Shown: positions 23,109 through 33,386 of the stretch, piece after piece
How positions within the stretch are numbered: the stretch's first letter is position 1
How the letters are laid out: every line of letters begins with the position of its first letter
Assembly: GCF_000226095.1 (NCBI RefSeq)
Contig: NC_016474.1
Span: 1,550,001 to 1,614,000 of the forward strand
Direction: 5' to 3'
DNA from: Thermothelomyces thermophilus ATCC 42464
Taxonomy: Eukaryota; Ascomycota; Sordariomycetes; Sordariales; Chaetomiaceae
DNA length: 64,000 nt
The notes under the pieces: model-generated
Told to the model about the DNA's origin: nothing
Databases searched by the model: none
Seen by the model: only the letters and a program-made list of their open reading frames with translations
Translations under genes and position numbers: made by a program

Positions 23109-23757
23109 GTTGCCTCGCTGGAAAGCCAACTCGCACTACGAAAACTTAACTCCACAAGACATGCGGACCAAACACAGCTCGCAAAAAATATAGGCAATCA
23201 CCCGGTCGACGCTGGGAGGTCTAGAAAGCGGTGTGATCATCAGGAGGAGCGGGTTGATGCTGGCCAGCACATGGACTCGGCAAATTGATGTAGTGTAAGG
23301 TAGCTAAGGTACACTACCTTACTAGTAAAGCTTTGGGAGCATGGGATTTTGGGGCTACCCTTGCTTTGCCTCGCTACCCTACGAACGAACGGCCCCCACT
23401 CGGCACATGCAGCGCCCAACGAACGCACGCGGATTGGCTGGGGGGTTACTAGTAAGCTTCAGCAACACCAAAAATTTCTAAAAAGAGGAACCAAGTTCAC
23501 ATGCGAATCAATCAACAACTGCGGCTGGTGCCCCGATTGTGCCATTGACCCGTATCAGCCTGTTCAACTGCCTCAGAGCTTATATCCTAACGGCTTTTCA
23601 TCTTGGCTACAGTCGGGCGTGTGACAGTTCCGGTCCAATGCAGCATTTGACCTTATCCAGCTTTTAACATACATGTTTTCTTTCCGGTCCTCTTGAGGTC
23701 TCCTTCCATCCTTTCCATCTCTTTCACAACTTGGCAATTAGGCCCAACGCTCGAGAG
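23109..23757. promoter_or_regulatory. Bidirectional promoter region, YPP1-like / RIX1-like
   Basis: This 649-bp spacer lies between two divergent genes and should hold both promoters. It contains an 8-bp inverted repeat, TAAGGTAG at 23296-23303 and CTACCTTA at 23314-23321, separated by 10 nt. ACTAGTAA occurs twice, near 23321 and 23447. No gene is seen. The function is inferred from orientation. Confidence 0.45.
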
Positions 23758-26284
23758 ATGGCTGCGCCGTCCGAGTTGAAGGTACTCTGCCGCAGGCTGA
23801 CCTCGGCGCCCGCCGACGACCTCCCGCGCCTCTGTCCGCTGCTGGTGAGCCATGTGCTTCGCTGCGGTGACCCGCTGTCTGCGCCGGCCGACGCAAAGGC
23901 CAAGGACAAGTCGTCAGAGACGCCGGTGCTGGTCCACAAACTCCGGACACACATCTCGACCCTCCTTACGGGAAAGAGCTCGTCCGGCCGCTTTGCCGCC
24001 GTGTGCCTGATCAAGGCCGTCATCGATGTAGGGGGCTGGGAAAGCCTGCGGGCATCAGGGCCTTGGATTCGGGGATTGATCGGATTGTTGCAGGTACCGT
24101 GGCATATATTTTTTTTCTTTTTTTTTTTTTTTGTTTTGTTCTGACGGCATTTTAGAAGGGCAAAAGCATACTGACAAGCTGAAGAAACCCGATCCTCTTG
24201 CCTCAAAGGAGCTTTGTATTGTCACCCTCACTAAGATCTACGTGCTTCTCCAAGGCTACCAGACTCTTGTTCGCGAGATGGCCACCCCAACTCTCCCCGA
24301 CTTCGTGTCGGCTTGCCTGCGGCTCATCAGCCCCCCAGCCTCGGGCAAGCCGCTCAAGGCGCCAGCCGTCTTTATCGACACGGTTGCCTGCTCCCTGTCG
24401 AAGCTGGTGGTGCTCTACCCGACCACCCTGCGGCCGTTCGCTGTCCAGATGAAGGCCGCTCTCAAGGCATACGTTGCACCGACTCCGTCGGACGGTGTCT
24501 ATCCAGTGCCACAAAACCTGAGAGAGAGCGCCCGTCGGCTGTTTGTCCTCCTTCCTTACACGGCGCCCAAGAACGGGAGCAGCGACGAATGGGCCAAGGC
24601 TATCCAGTCAACCATCCTCGACTGCCACGCCACCGTCGATCAGGTCTTCCGGGCCGTTGTCGAGTCGTGGGAATCAGCTACGGGCTACCGGGGAGGGCCC
24701 CTAGGCACCGGACCCGATCCTTCGGGCGGAAGCGACGAGGGTGACGGCCTGCCCTCTTGGGTCGGTGTCCAGGCCGGCGCCGAGAGGCTTGTCGGGTTGC
24801 TCGACTTCCTTGCCGAGTACTTCAACAGCCCCACTAAGGCGCCCGTCTCGGTCCCGCTCGGAGAACTCCTCGACCTGACGGCCAGGATCACCCTCGTGAC
24901 GCCCCCTTCCGGGACCGAGGATTCCATCGAGACGAACCCCGCCATCGGGAGGGATGAGAAGGCCGAGCTCTGGAGCGTCCTCCCGGACATCCACATCGCC
25001 GTCCTGCGCTTCCACCGCGCCCTTATCCGCCGTCTGCGCGAGAACTCCGTCCCCCTCGCGACTGACATTCTTGACCAAACCGTCCGCGTCTCCACCGCCA
25101 GTCGCCACATTCCCGCCATGCGCGAGGCCGCCTACGCCCTCGCCAGCCAACTCCTCCACCTCGCGGGTCCGACCCTACCCAAGCTCACCGTCGACTCCCT
25201 CGCCCCGCTGATCCAGTCCACCTGCCGCGACATCCTCCTCTCCACGGGGCATCTCGAGCCCACTCCGCCTTCGCCATCCTCGACCTCCAACATCGCCAAC
25301 CTCACAAAACAACAAACACACCAACCCCCCCGCAACCACGCTCCCTCCACCAATGCAGACGCCTACCTCACCGCTCCCGCCTCCTCCTCCCCCTCCTCCT
25401 CCTCCTCCCTCCTGGCCCCATCACTGTCCACTCCCTCCCACCTCACCGCCACCGCCTCGGCCCTCCTCCGGGTCTTCTTCACCCACCTTCCGCAGACCGC
25501 CCTCTCCCCGGACCTGCGCAGCCTGCTCGACCGCACCGCCATCCTCTCCCACGACCGGGACGCCATGCTCGCCAGCTGCCTGCATCCCTACCGGGACAGC
25601 CGGGGGCGCTACTACCCCAGCATCCTGCCCTTCTTGGTCAGGCGGTTTCCGAGGGAGTTGGGGGTCGAGGTGCTGCGGAGCAATCTCGTCCGTGCTGGTG
25701 CTGGTGCTGGTGCTGGCGGTGCCGCTTATCAAGGGATGGCGGTGGGAGAGGGACTAGAAGAGTTATTGCTGGATAGGGAGGAGAGAGGGACAGGGGCAGA
25801 AAAGGACAGAGAGGGCGGTGCCGAGGATGGTGCGCAGCGCGAAGGAAAGGACGGGGCGGAGAACGGCGGACAGAAGGCAAAAGTCGTAGGTCATGGTGAT
25901 GGCGGTGGTGGTGGTGGATGGGGCGGGGATGCTATGGATGTCGATTCTGGCTCGGCCGGAGCGGCGCCGCCCCGGAGCGCGAACCCCTTCGCCGTGGTCA
26001 CGTCTGCTGCCGCGGCCGGGGAGGAGAAGCGGGAGGTGCCGGTGCGCACGGCGTCTCCGCTCAAGCGCAAGAGCGAGGTGTTCGAGGCCGACACGGGCAA
26101 GCCGCCGAAGCGGCTCGATACCGGGAAGGCGGCCGCTGCGCCGCAGGTGGCTGTTGCGCCCCCGACCAAGCAGGGCGAGGAGAAGGAGGGTAGTAGTGAC
26201 GACGAGGGCGACAGCGAGGGGAGCGTGCAGATCGACATGACGCTTGAGGATGACGAGGAAGAGGAAGAGGACGAAGACGAGTGA
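23758..26284 (+). CDS. RIX1: Pre-rRNA-processing protein Rix1
   Basis: Subunit of the Rix1 complex (with Ipi1 and Ipi3) that matures pre-60S ribosomal particles in the nucleus; PELP1 is the animal relative. Exon 1 is 23758-24093; exon 2 starts at about 24185 and ends at 26284, giving about 811 residues. The N-terminal domain is characteristic: PSELKVLCRRLTS, HVLRCGDPLSAP, GRFAAVCLIKAVIDVGGWE, then LLQ joined to KPDPLASKELCIVTLTKIY across the intron. Helical repeats continue to about 560. A Pro/Ser-rich linker is followed by a Gly-rich stretch, SPLKRKSEVFEA and PPKRLDTGK as a likely basic nuclear signal, and a C-terminal acidic tail (VQIDMTLEDDEEEEEDEDE). The intron is T-rich and its acceptor is weak; CAAAAG at about 24166 is an alternative that adds six residues. 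Confidence 0.9.
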
Positions 26285-26950
26285 TCTCACTAGAGAGAGA
26301 GAGATGGAATCCGAAACGAGTGCTGGGTGGATCACGATGTATTCTTGTGATGGATCTTGCTCTGGTTTTAACAATACTACAGATGCTACATACATTTGAG
26401 AAAGAAAAGGCGTCCTCTTTGTCTAAGTGATTACGGGCCCGGTGCCGTCTCCCTTTCTTCACGTCCCGCTTGCTCTCATGCGAGGCGTCGCCCAATTGCG
26501 CGCCCCCTCGAAAAAGCCATTCTTAAGTTGTCACGCCAGATCCCCAAACGCCTGGTAGAACCGTTGCCGCCGCCGTTGCCCTAGATGCCTTGCTTGTTTT
26601 GCGGCGCCCAGCCAGCCAGCCGCGTCCCTCTACCTACAGCCCAAAATAATATGTATTGAAACAAGCCATCCCCTTCCCTCACAACTAGCGCGGGACCCGG
26701 CCGGCTTTCTTTAAGTGGAAAGAGAGGGAGAAACGAAAAATCGCACCCATCTCCCGCGCCCTCATCGCGCCAACTAAAAGCATAAAAACACACCGCAAGC
26801 CCCTTCCCATACCATCGAGAGAAACCCCGTCCCCGCTCGCCGGCCCGACCCAAACGTCGAAACGCAGCTACAGAGGGGAGGAGGTGGGAGAAGAAGAAGA
26901 AGAAGCGGGGGAGGAAAAAAAAAGGGGTGAAAGAAGGGGGGAGGGCAGAT
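26285..26950. other. Convergent 3' spacer, RIX1-like / WW protein
   Basis: This 666-bp spacer lies between the 3' ends of two convergent genes. Purine-rich simple sequence (GAAGAAGAAG and G-rich) occupies about 26876-26945, just beyond the WW-protein stop codon. The minus-strand frame extending through it is a different frame from the WW gene and has no recognisable content. No gene is supported. Confidence 0.55.
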
Positions 26951-27937
26951 TCAATCCCTGAGCCAGGCCCGCCTCTTCTCCTCCTTCTTCGCCCTCCTCT
27001 TCTCCTTGAACATCCTGAGCTCGGCCCGGCTGGGCTTGATGCCCGCGCGCTCGGCCTTGAGGCTGCGGCCGTCGTGCATGTTGGCGGCGGCGTCGACGTC
27101 GAAGTAGGCGCGCATCTGCCGCCGGCTCTTGGCCTCGTCCGAGTGCCGCTCCGGCCCTTGGTCCGGCGCCTGCCACCGGCCCGTGTGCCGGTTGAAATAG
27201 GCCGCCGTCGCGTACGCGTCGCCGCCGTGCAGAGCCGCGGTGGTCGCGGTGGTGGTGGCGGCGGCGGACTGGGCGCGCAGCGCCTGGGCGTACCACGCGT
27301 TCTCGTCGTAGTCGCCGTGGATGGCCGGGTTGTAGCCGCCCGCGATCGAGGCCGGGTTGCTGAGCACGGTGCCGTCGGCCGCCACGGTGGGCGTCGTCGT
27401 GGAGGCAGTGGCAGTGGCGGCGGCGGCGGCGGCGGCGGAGGAGTCGGTCGGCACGCGCGGGTTCTCTTTCTGCCAGACGCCGGTGAAGCGGTTGTAGAAC
27501 CAGTAGGACTGGTCGTTGGGGTTCCAGTGGTACTCCCATCCGTCGTCCTCGGGGTCGGGCACCGGCTCCGCGGGAAGAGGGGGCGCGGCCGGGTCGGAGG
27601 GTAGAGGTTCGTTCGGAAGTGGGGGCGCGGTGCTGTCGCCGCCGTCGCCGCCGTCGCCGCCGGGGAGGGGTTCGTTCGGGAGGGACGGCTGTGCCTCGTT
27701 GCCCGTCTCGGGCTCACGTCGTTCGGAGGTGTCAGATCCAGAGTACTCGCCCTCCGAGTGCGAATCTGAATGGGACGGAGCACCGTCCGCCCTGCTGGAC
27801 GATTCGGATTTTTGCGGCTCGGTCTCGGCGGGCTCTGGTGCCTTTCCTGGTCCGTTTTTGGCGTGCTCCGTTGCTGGATCGGCTTGTGGCTCGGGCGGGA
27901 GCCCCTTGGCTTCATCAGGTACGGGAGAGGACGGCAT
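26951..27937 (-). CDS. WW-domain protein, uncharacterised
   Basis: Single-exon protein of 328 residues. A WW domain sits at about 130-162 (EDDGWEYHWNPNDQSYWFYN then FTGVWQKENP); its two signature Trp are W134 and W155. Such domains bind Pro-rich peptides. Residues 1-130 are acidic and Pro/Ser-rich, with two PLPNEPLP copies that could be bound by WW or SH3 domains. A second aromatic motif (AAYFNRHTGRWQAPDQG, about 255-272) looks like a degenerate WW end. The C-terminal 60 residues are strongly basic and probably coiled (KPSRAELRMFKEKRRAKKEE), which fits a nuclear, possibly RNA-processing, protein. That role is inference. The ATG at 27937 is chosen because the upstream extension lacks conserved character. 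Divergent from the GH16 gene. Confidence 0.82.
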   Translation of the reverse strand: MPSSPVPDEAKGLPPEPQADPATEHAKNGPGKAPEPAETEPQKSESSSRADGAPSHSDSHSEGEYSGSDTSERREPETGNEAQPSLPNEPLPGGDGGDGGDSTAPPLPNEPLPSDPAAPPLPAEPVPDPEDDGWEYHWNPNDQSYWFYNRFTGVWQKENPRVPTDSSAAAAAAATATASTTTPTVAADGTVLSNPASIAGGYNPAIHGDYDENAWYAQALRAQSAAATTTATTAALHGGDAYATAAYFNRHTGRWQAPDQGPERHSDEAKSRRQMRAYFDVDAAANMHDGRSLKAERAGIKPSRAELRMFKEKRRAKKEEKRRAWLRD

Positions 27938-29862
27938 GGCGAAGCGAATTCCGCAGTGTTCTATGGATGACGTGCAACGAGAGTGAATGGCTCGAAACCA
28001 CAGTTCCAAGCTGCCGCAGCCCTCATTTCCCGACAGCGTCCGCTGTTGCGTCGGCGATGGGCGAGGGGAAATGGCAACCACCAAAAACAGCTCGGCCGTG
28101 CTCTCGGCAAGCCCTTGGCTCGGAGCCTCGAACTTCGACGATCTTTGGTGTATGTACGTCCGTAGATGCAATCAAGTCGCAGAGTCGCATGCAACTAACC
28201 AAGACCTGGAGAATAGTGGCGTTGTCGATCGGCAACAGCTCGTTTAGTTGTTTACCGGAGGGCTATCACGAGAGTATGCTTCTCATCTAAGCAATATGCA
28301 TGTATCAAGTGCATTACCTTATCGAGGCATACGTGCCTACTCTGCTACTTAAATATCGGGCTTGGCTCCTTCCGCCGTGCGCAGCTTTCGAGCACCAGGC
28401 ACTTGCTGTTCTGTAGCACTTGCCGCGCTGTAGTGTAATTGTCATAATTTGGTAGTGACTCAGCCTGGAGTTTCCTCCCTCTTCCATCACTACTTTTAAT
28501 CTCCGACTTTCTCAACAATCAGAGAGGGGAGGGGGGTGCCAATCCGTCCCCCTCTGAGCCATCGCCGAGTCGCTGTGCATGTATGTACGTGTACATACCA
28601 TACACAACTACGTACGGACCTAGGAATTATACACCAAGAAGCCGCCAGGAGCCTTGTTTATTATTATTGCTTAACTTCAACCCCGGGCCTGCTGTCCACC
28701 AGCTGCAACGACCCGGACGGCTCAGCCACTGACCCCGAGTGGCAGCGTGCCATAAGCCGTGCAATAAAATTGTCTTTCCCCGTCTGATGGAGGCATGTGC
28801 TGCAAGATATATCATCAAGCTTTTTCTTCCCAATCTCTCCGGTCTGCCGCCGATCTACATGCAACGCCATACGCAATCGGCCGGAGCCCAATGGTCCATC
28901 CTGGGCGGAATCAGGAAGTCATCGACATGAGAAGCCCCCCCCCCCCAAATAATATAAGGCGCCCGTTTCATCTTCATGCCTTGCATCTTCGGGACTGCGA
29001 CGGCCGCGGCGGCCGCGATAACGCAAGCGCGCATTGTCGCATTTAAACCGCAAGTGATACGCTGGATTTGGGCTCATGGCAGGATCGGCGAGAGCCTCCA
29101 TTAATATCTCGGCCTCCATGTCGCCCCGTTTTTAGCCCCTTCGCCCGCCCTCTGTTTAGCCGGATATATCGCCGCCCGCCAACACACGCAACACCTTATA
29201 TGGCAAAATGCTCATCCTGGAACCCGGACACGTCGGTCGCCGCTGTCGTTATGTTGCCCTCGTCCCCGGCGCAGGCACCGATTCGCTGCAAAGGAGGTAC
29301 GTCCCTGGTCCGGCCCGTCACCTCGCCAGCTGCCCTGTCCTCCCGCCTCAGCGCCGGTTCTGGATCCTCGGGAGCTCTCCCGGGGGCATTGGCCAATGGG
29401 CGTAGAAAGACCTACGCAACTGCTTCGAAAACCAGGACGCCAGGCGCAGAAGATGCATGCAACGGCATGCTATGTTTCTTACTAGTCTTTCTGGAAAAGT
29501 CGTCTGCGCATTGTGGCCGACGCCTGGACGGAGCAACGGCTGCATTTCCCAGCTCGGAGGAGAGGATTGTGCCCCTCCCCCTTTCTTCCGTCCTTTGTCT
29601 CTTGTATATGGACTCAGCCCACCCCGAGAAGGCGACACATTAGCGTGTCCCTTTCCAGCTTCTGGTGTGTTTCCTCTTCCATATCAGTTCCCATCCCGTT
29701 GCTCTGTGTGCCTTTACGATTTTTCTCTAGGATCTTCTCGCCTTGCACGGCACGTGTCTGCGTCAAGGCCTACTTCGGCACCCAGTGGTAACTGCATATC
29801 ACTCGCTCTCGACTAGAGGGCGCTTCAGGGGGGGAGGCCTACCAAACCAAAAGCAAACAGCC
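27938..29862. promoter_or_regulatory. Divergent 1.9 kb intergenic region, WW protein / GH16
   Basis: No gene is supported. Short frames on + (29068-29643, 29513-29791) overlap one another without recognisable motifs. The right-hand part, C/T-rich with TTTCTTCCG and CCTTTC blocks from about 29575 to 29740, looks like the GH16 leader. Visible structure: CATGTATGTACGTGTACATAC near 28577 and a C10 run near 28936. Promoters for both flanking genes should lie here, by orientation. Confidence 0.45.
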
Positions 29863-31050
29863 ATGGGGCCGATTCGTCGCATTCTCTGTCTCCCCACGTC
29901 CCTTTCCTCACTCGTCTTCTTCCTCGTCTCGGCCACCGCTCCCGGAATAGCGGCGGCGGGGAAAGACCCTGCCTTGACTGATGATTCACAATGCGGCTGC
30001 TACCTGAACAAGGGCAACTCCAGCACCTACTTCACATATCACCGATTCTTTGACTTCCGGAGCCTCCCCCAGTACGCGGGCGTGCCGGCCGTCATCCAGG
30101 ACGCCGAGTCCAGCCCGGATGCCGACCCGACGAGCGACTACTTCAAGCGGGACGAGTGGTCGAGCTTCTGGCTGCTGGGCAGCTGGAACAACAGCAACGG
30201 GGCGCGGCCCGACGCCACCGTGACCATGGTCAACTCGCCTAACAACGTCTACATCGAGGCCAACACGGAGCCGGACCCGTCGTCGCAGACGTACCTGACG
30301 CTGCGCACGCAGCGGCTGAGCGACTTCCAGACGGCGGCCGAGATCGAGTCGGCCTCGTCGGGCTTCAAGTACCTGTCGCTGCGCATGCGCGCGCGCACGG
30401 TGGGTGCGGCGGGCGCCATCACGGCCGTCTTCACCTACCGCGGTTCGGACATGCTCGCGGACGTGCAGGAGTCGGACCTCGAGATCCGCACGGCTGACAA
30501 GCGCAACCTGGTGCACTACACCAACCAGCCGGCCTACACCGACGACGGCGACGTCGTGCCCGAGGCCACCCGCAAGGCCACCATGCCGCACGGCCTCGAC
30601 TGGACCGCCTGGGCCATCCACCGCCTCGACTGGACCCCGGGCCTAACGACCTGGTATGTCGACGACGTCGAGGTTGCCCGCATTGCCTTCCAGGCGCCCC
30701 GCGACGAGAGCAACATCATCCTCAACGCCTGGAGCGACGGCGGCCGTTGGACCGGCAACATGACCCGCTTCGACGCCGCCTACCTGCAGGTCCAGTGGCT
30801 CGAGCTGCTCTACAACAGCACCGACCCGGACGAGACGAAGCGGAGTAGGCGGCGGCAGCAGCAGGACGGGGACGGGTGCAACGCCGTCTGCAGCATCGAC
30901 GAGACGCCGGAGCTGGGTACGCCGGTGCTGCTCTGGAAAAACGGGCCGTCTCAGGTCAACGGCGCCGGCGGCAGGAGCGTCTCGACGGGTTCGGTGCCGA
31001 CCTGGGGGGTCGTGGTGATGGTGCTTTTTGCAATGGAGCTGTTGATCTAA
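29863..31050 (+). CDS. Secreted GH16-family glycoside hydrolase, probable GPI anchor
   Basis: Beta-glucan-active or transglycosylating enzyme of glycoside hydrolase family 16, likely at the cell wall. Single exon, 395 residues. Residues 1-32 form a signal peptide (basic MGPIRR, hydrophobic core, cleavage near GIAAAG). The beta-jelly-roll follows. The catalytic ExDxE motif is E203-S-D-L-E207 (QESDLEIRT), with E203 as presumed nucleophile and E207 as acid/base. HGLDWTAWAIHRLDWTPG, TTWYVDDVEVARI and NIILNAWSDGGRW are typical family strands. Several N-x-S/T sites fit secretion. After a Cys pair (CNAVCSIDE) and a Gly/Ser linker, the last 18 residues are hydrophobic (VPTWGVVVMVLFAMELLI), suggesting GPI anchoring. 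The Ser inside the motif, in place of the usual Ile, is noteworthy. The substrate is undetermined. Confidence 0.9.
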   Translation: MGPIRRILCLPTSLSSLVFFLVSATAPGIAAAGKDPALTDDSQCGCYLNKGNSSTYFTYHRFFDFRSLPQYAGVPAVIQDAESSPDADPTSDYFKRDEWSSFWLLGSWNNSNGARPDATVTMVNSPNNVYIEANTEPDPSSQTYLTLRTQRLSDFQTAAEIESASSGFKYLSLRMRARTVGAAGAITAVFTYRGSDMLADVQESDLEIRTADKRNLVHYTNQPAYTDDGDVVPEATRKATMPHGLDWTAWAIHRLDWTPGLTTWYVDDVEVARIAFQAPRDESNIILNAWSDGGRWTGNMTRFDAAYLQVQWLELLYNSTDPDETKRSRRRQQQDGDGCNAVCSIDETPELGTPVLLWKNGPSQVNGAGGRSVSTGSVPTWGVVVMVLFAMELLI

Positions 31051-31643
31051 GCGGGAGGGTTGTTGGCTAGCTGGGTTTTTTTTTTCGTTCGTTGTATGTC
31101 CATTCGCTTCTGCCGCTGTGCTTGTTCTCTCGGTATATATTCCACCCGTGTCTTCTCTCTCGCGCTCTTCGAGTGTTCACCTCGGGAGTTTTATACAGCC
31201 TGAGGTGCGTCATCGGAAAGCCGCGTCGGGAAACAGTTTTTTGCTCTCGCTTGATCATCGTGTCTGTGCTCCTCCGCTCACCAAGCTCCTAAAGCATGAA
31301 CTCGGCTTTCTCTCGCTCCAAAACACACAAGGAGTTACGTCGGAAGTCGGGGGAACGATCAGAGTCAACACCGTGGTACGTTCGTTGGTTGTCTTCATCC
31401 GGAGGGATAAAAAGGAAGACAGGGTAGGAAAGGGGGGAAAGACGAACAAACAATATGTATAGGTATATACATGTATAGAACACACATGGAATTTAAGCAT
31501 GACACATCCAGCGCCAGTAGCCAAGCCAGTAACCAACCCAGTGTGTAAGAACCAAGAACCAATGGACCATGACACATGCCCACCCATGCTCAAAACACCC
31601 ACCAACCCACCAAAAAAAAAGGAACAAAGAAACAGACCCCATT
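31051..31643. other. Convergent 3' spacer, GH16 / lectin-like gene
   Basis: This 593-bp spacer separates the 3' ends of two convergent genes. It includes a T10 run just after the GH16 stop, AT-richer sequence at 31435-31500, and a run of A at 31612-31620 just past the lectin-like stop. No gene or RNA is recognised. Confidence 0.55.
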
Positions 31644-32420
31644 TTATGTCTTCACTTCGGTGGGCACCATGCCCCTGTAGGACCACTGCAGCGGGCTGAG
31701 GCTGAAGAACTCCCACTGGTGGATGACGCCGTCGGCGATGCCGAAGACGCGGCGCTGCGAGTTGCCGGCGACGGCCGAGAACTTGGGGCTCTCGGGCGCC
31801 CCGTCGGACGGGACCAGGTTCGGGGGCTGGAGGTCGCTCCAGGACTGGGTGTCCCAGGTGCGCACCTCGAGGTCGCCGTCCGGGTCCACGTCGACGATCA
31901 TGATGTTGACCAGGTCGTACGAGAAGGAGGCGATGTTGGGCGAGCCCGAGCCGGCCTCGGGCGCGAAGCCGGTCGATTTCCCTGTGACGGACGCGTCAAC
32001 AAAAGGAAGAAAAGGGGAAAAAAAAGTTTCACATAAATCAGCAAACCCTGGCGTTTTTTTTTTTTTTTTTTGCTTCCCCCTCGCTCACTGCTCACTACCA
32101 CCAACACCAAACCGAGAGGACAGAACGGGGGGTTTAAAAGGGATCGACGGACCTCGTGTCCACTGGGAGAGGAGCAGCTCGGAATTGAACTCCTGGAGGG
32201 TCCCGTCCTCGTCAAAGAACAAGCTCCAGCCGACGTCGGTGATGTTGTCGCGCATGACGCTCGCGAGGCCGATCACGGCGCCGGGCTCGGCCGGGCCGAA
32301 TTGGATATCCATCGGCTTCCAATCATCCGCCTACAGGAGGCAGGCAAAAATATAAGTCAGTCATTATCAAGTCACACAGCTTTTAGCAAACCCCCTTCCC
32401 TTAAGTAAGGGGGGGGCGGG

Positions 32421-32465
<45 letters not shown>

Positions 32466-33386
32466 GATTGCGTAGCTTACCCTGCTCAGGGCAATGACGC
32501 CGTCGTCGCCCTGGTAGGCCATGGCCATGGAGGGGTAGTAGAACTGGCAGTCCTCGCCGGTGCCGCACTGGGGGCGCAGGGCGGCCAGCTTGGAGCCCTG
32601 GCCGGCGGTGATGAGCTTGCTGCTGCCGAGGATGCCCTGGCGCCAGTTGGAGGTCAGGGAGGGGTCCTCGGACGTGATGATCTCGCGGATGGAGTTGCCG
32701 GCGGTGAGGAAGTAGACGCGCGTCTGGAAGGTCGGGTTGAGGTAGGTGTAGGCGGCGATGGGCGAGGCGGGGATCGGCTCGAGGTTGACCCCCGTGCTGG
32801 ACAGCATCTTGGAGATGGAGAGGGTCGCCCACGTCTCGTTCTGCGAGTCCCACTTGGACACCGTCAGCTCCTTGTTGGCCGCCTGGAAGAAGACGTAGAG
32901 GTGGACGTAGCCGTCGGGGTCCGTGTAGTTTGTCGCGGCGAGCGAGGACCCCTCGAACAGGTTGTTGGTCGAGTTGGTGGTGCCGGCGTCAGGGACCAGG
33001 CTCGGCGAGGGCGTGGATGCTGCCGTTGGGGCCCCCTCTTGGTCGCTTGAGCCGCTGCTGCGCAGACCGAGGCCGAGACCGACGCCGAGGCCGATGCCGA
33101 TGACGACCAAGACGCCGCATATCGCGGCCAGCCAGATGCATGTCCGCCGCCGCAGGCCGAGCACCCGGCCCTCCGGCTCTGACGGAACGGTGGTGGGTTG
33201 GGAGGCCGGCGTGAAGGGATAGCCCTGTGCGGTCGCGTGGTCCGAGTGAGCCAGGTGCTTGTCCTGCTCGTAGAAGGTCGTCGCCGGGTATGGGAGATCG
33301 TGCGCCACTACCTCGGGGTAATTCTGGTGCTGGTCGATGGGCTCGGGCAAGTCCGAGTACCCCGGAGCCCACCCCGGCTTGGACAT
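31644..33386 (-). CDS. Single-pass membrane protein with fucose-specific-lectin-like domain
   Basis: Exons: 33386-32481, 32330-32153, 31981-31644; 473 residues. The N-terminal 80 residues are hydrophilic and Pro/Tyr/His-rich (likely cytosolic). RRRTCIWLAAICGVLVVIGI followed by a Gly/Leu repeat gives one transmembrane segment at about 82-108, and a Ser/Thr/Pro stalk follows. The rest looks like a six-bladed beta-propeller of the AAL-type fucose-lectin superfamily: repeated blade ends such as LTVSKWDSQNETWATL, SNWRQGILGSS, LQEFNSELLLSQWTRG, LEVRTWDTQSWSDLQP and IHQWEFFSLSPLQWS. N-x-S/T sites in the stalk support an extracellular domain. Fungal proteins of this layout are common and functionally unknown; sugar binding is not shown. 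Intron 1 holds A35 (+ strand). Confidence 0.87.
32423..32457. repeat. A35 homopolymer in an intron
   Basis: 35 uninterrupted A on the + strand (T35 in the transcript) inside intron 1 of the lectin-like gene, 23 nt downstream of its donor. Length may be uncertain from sequencing. Confidence 0.9.
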
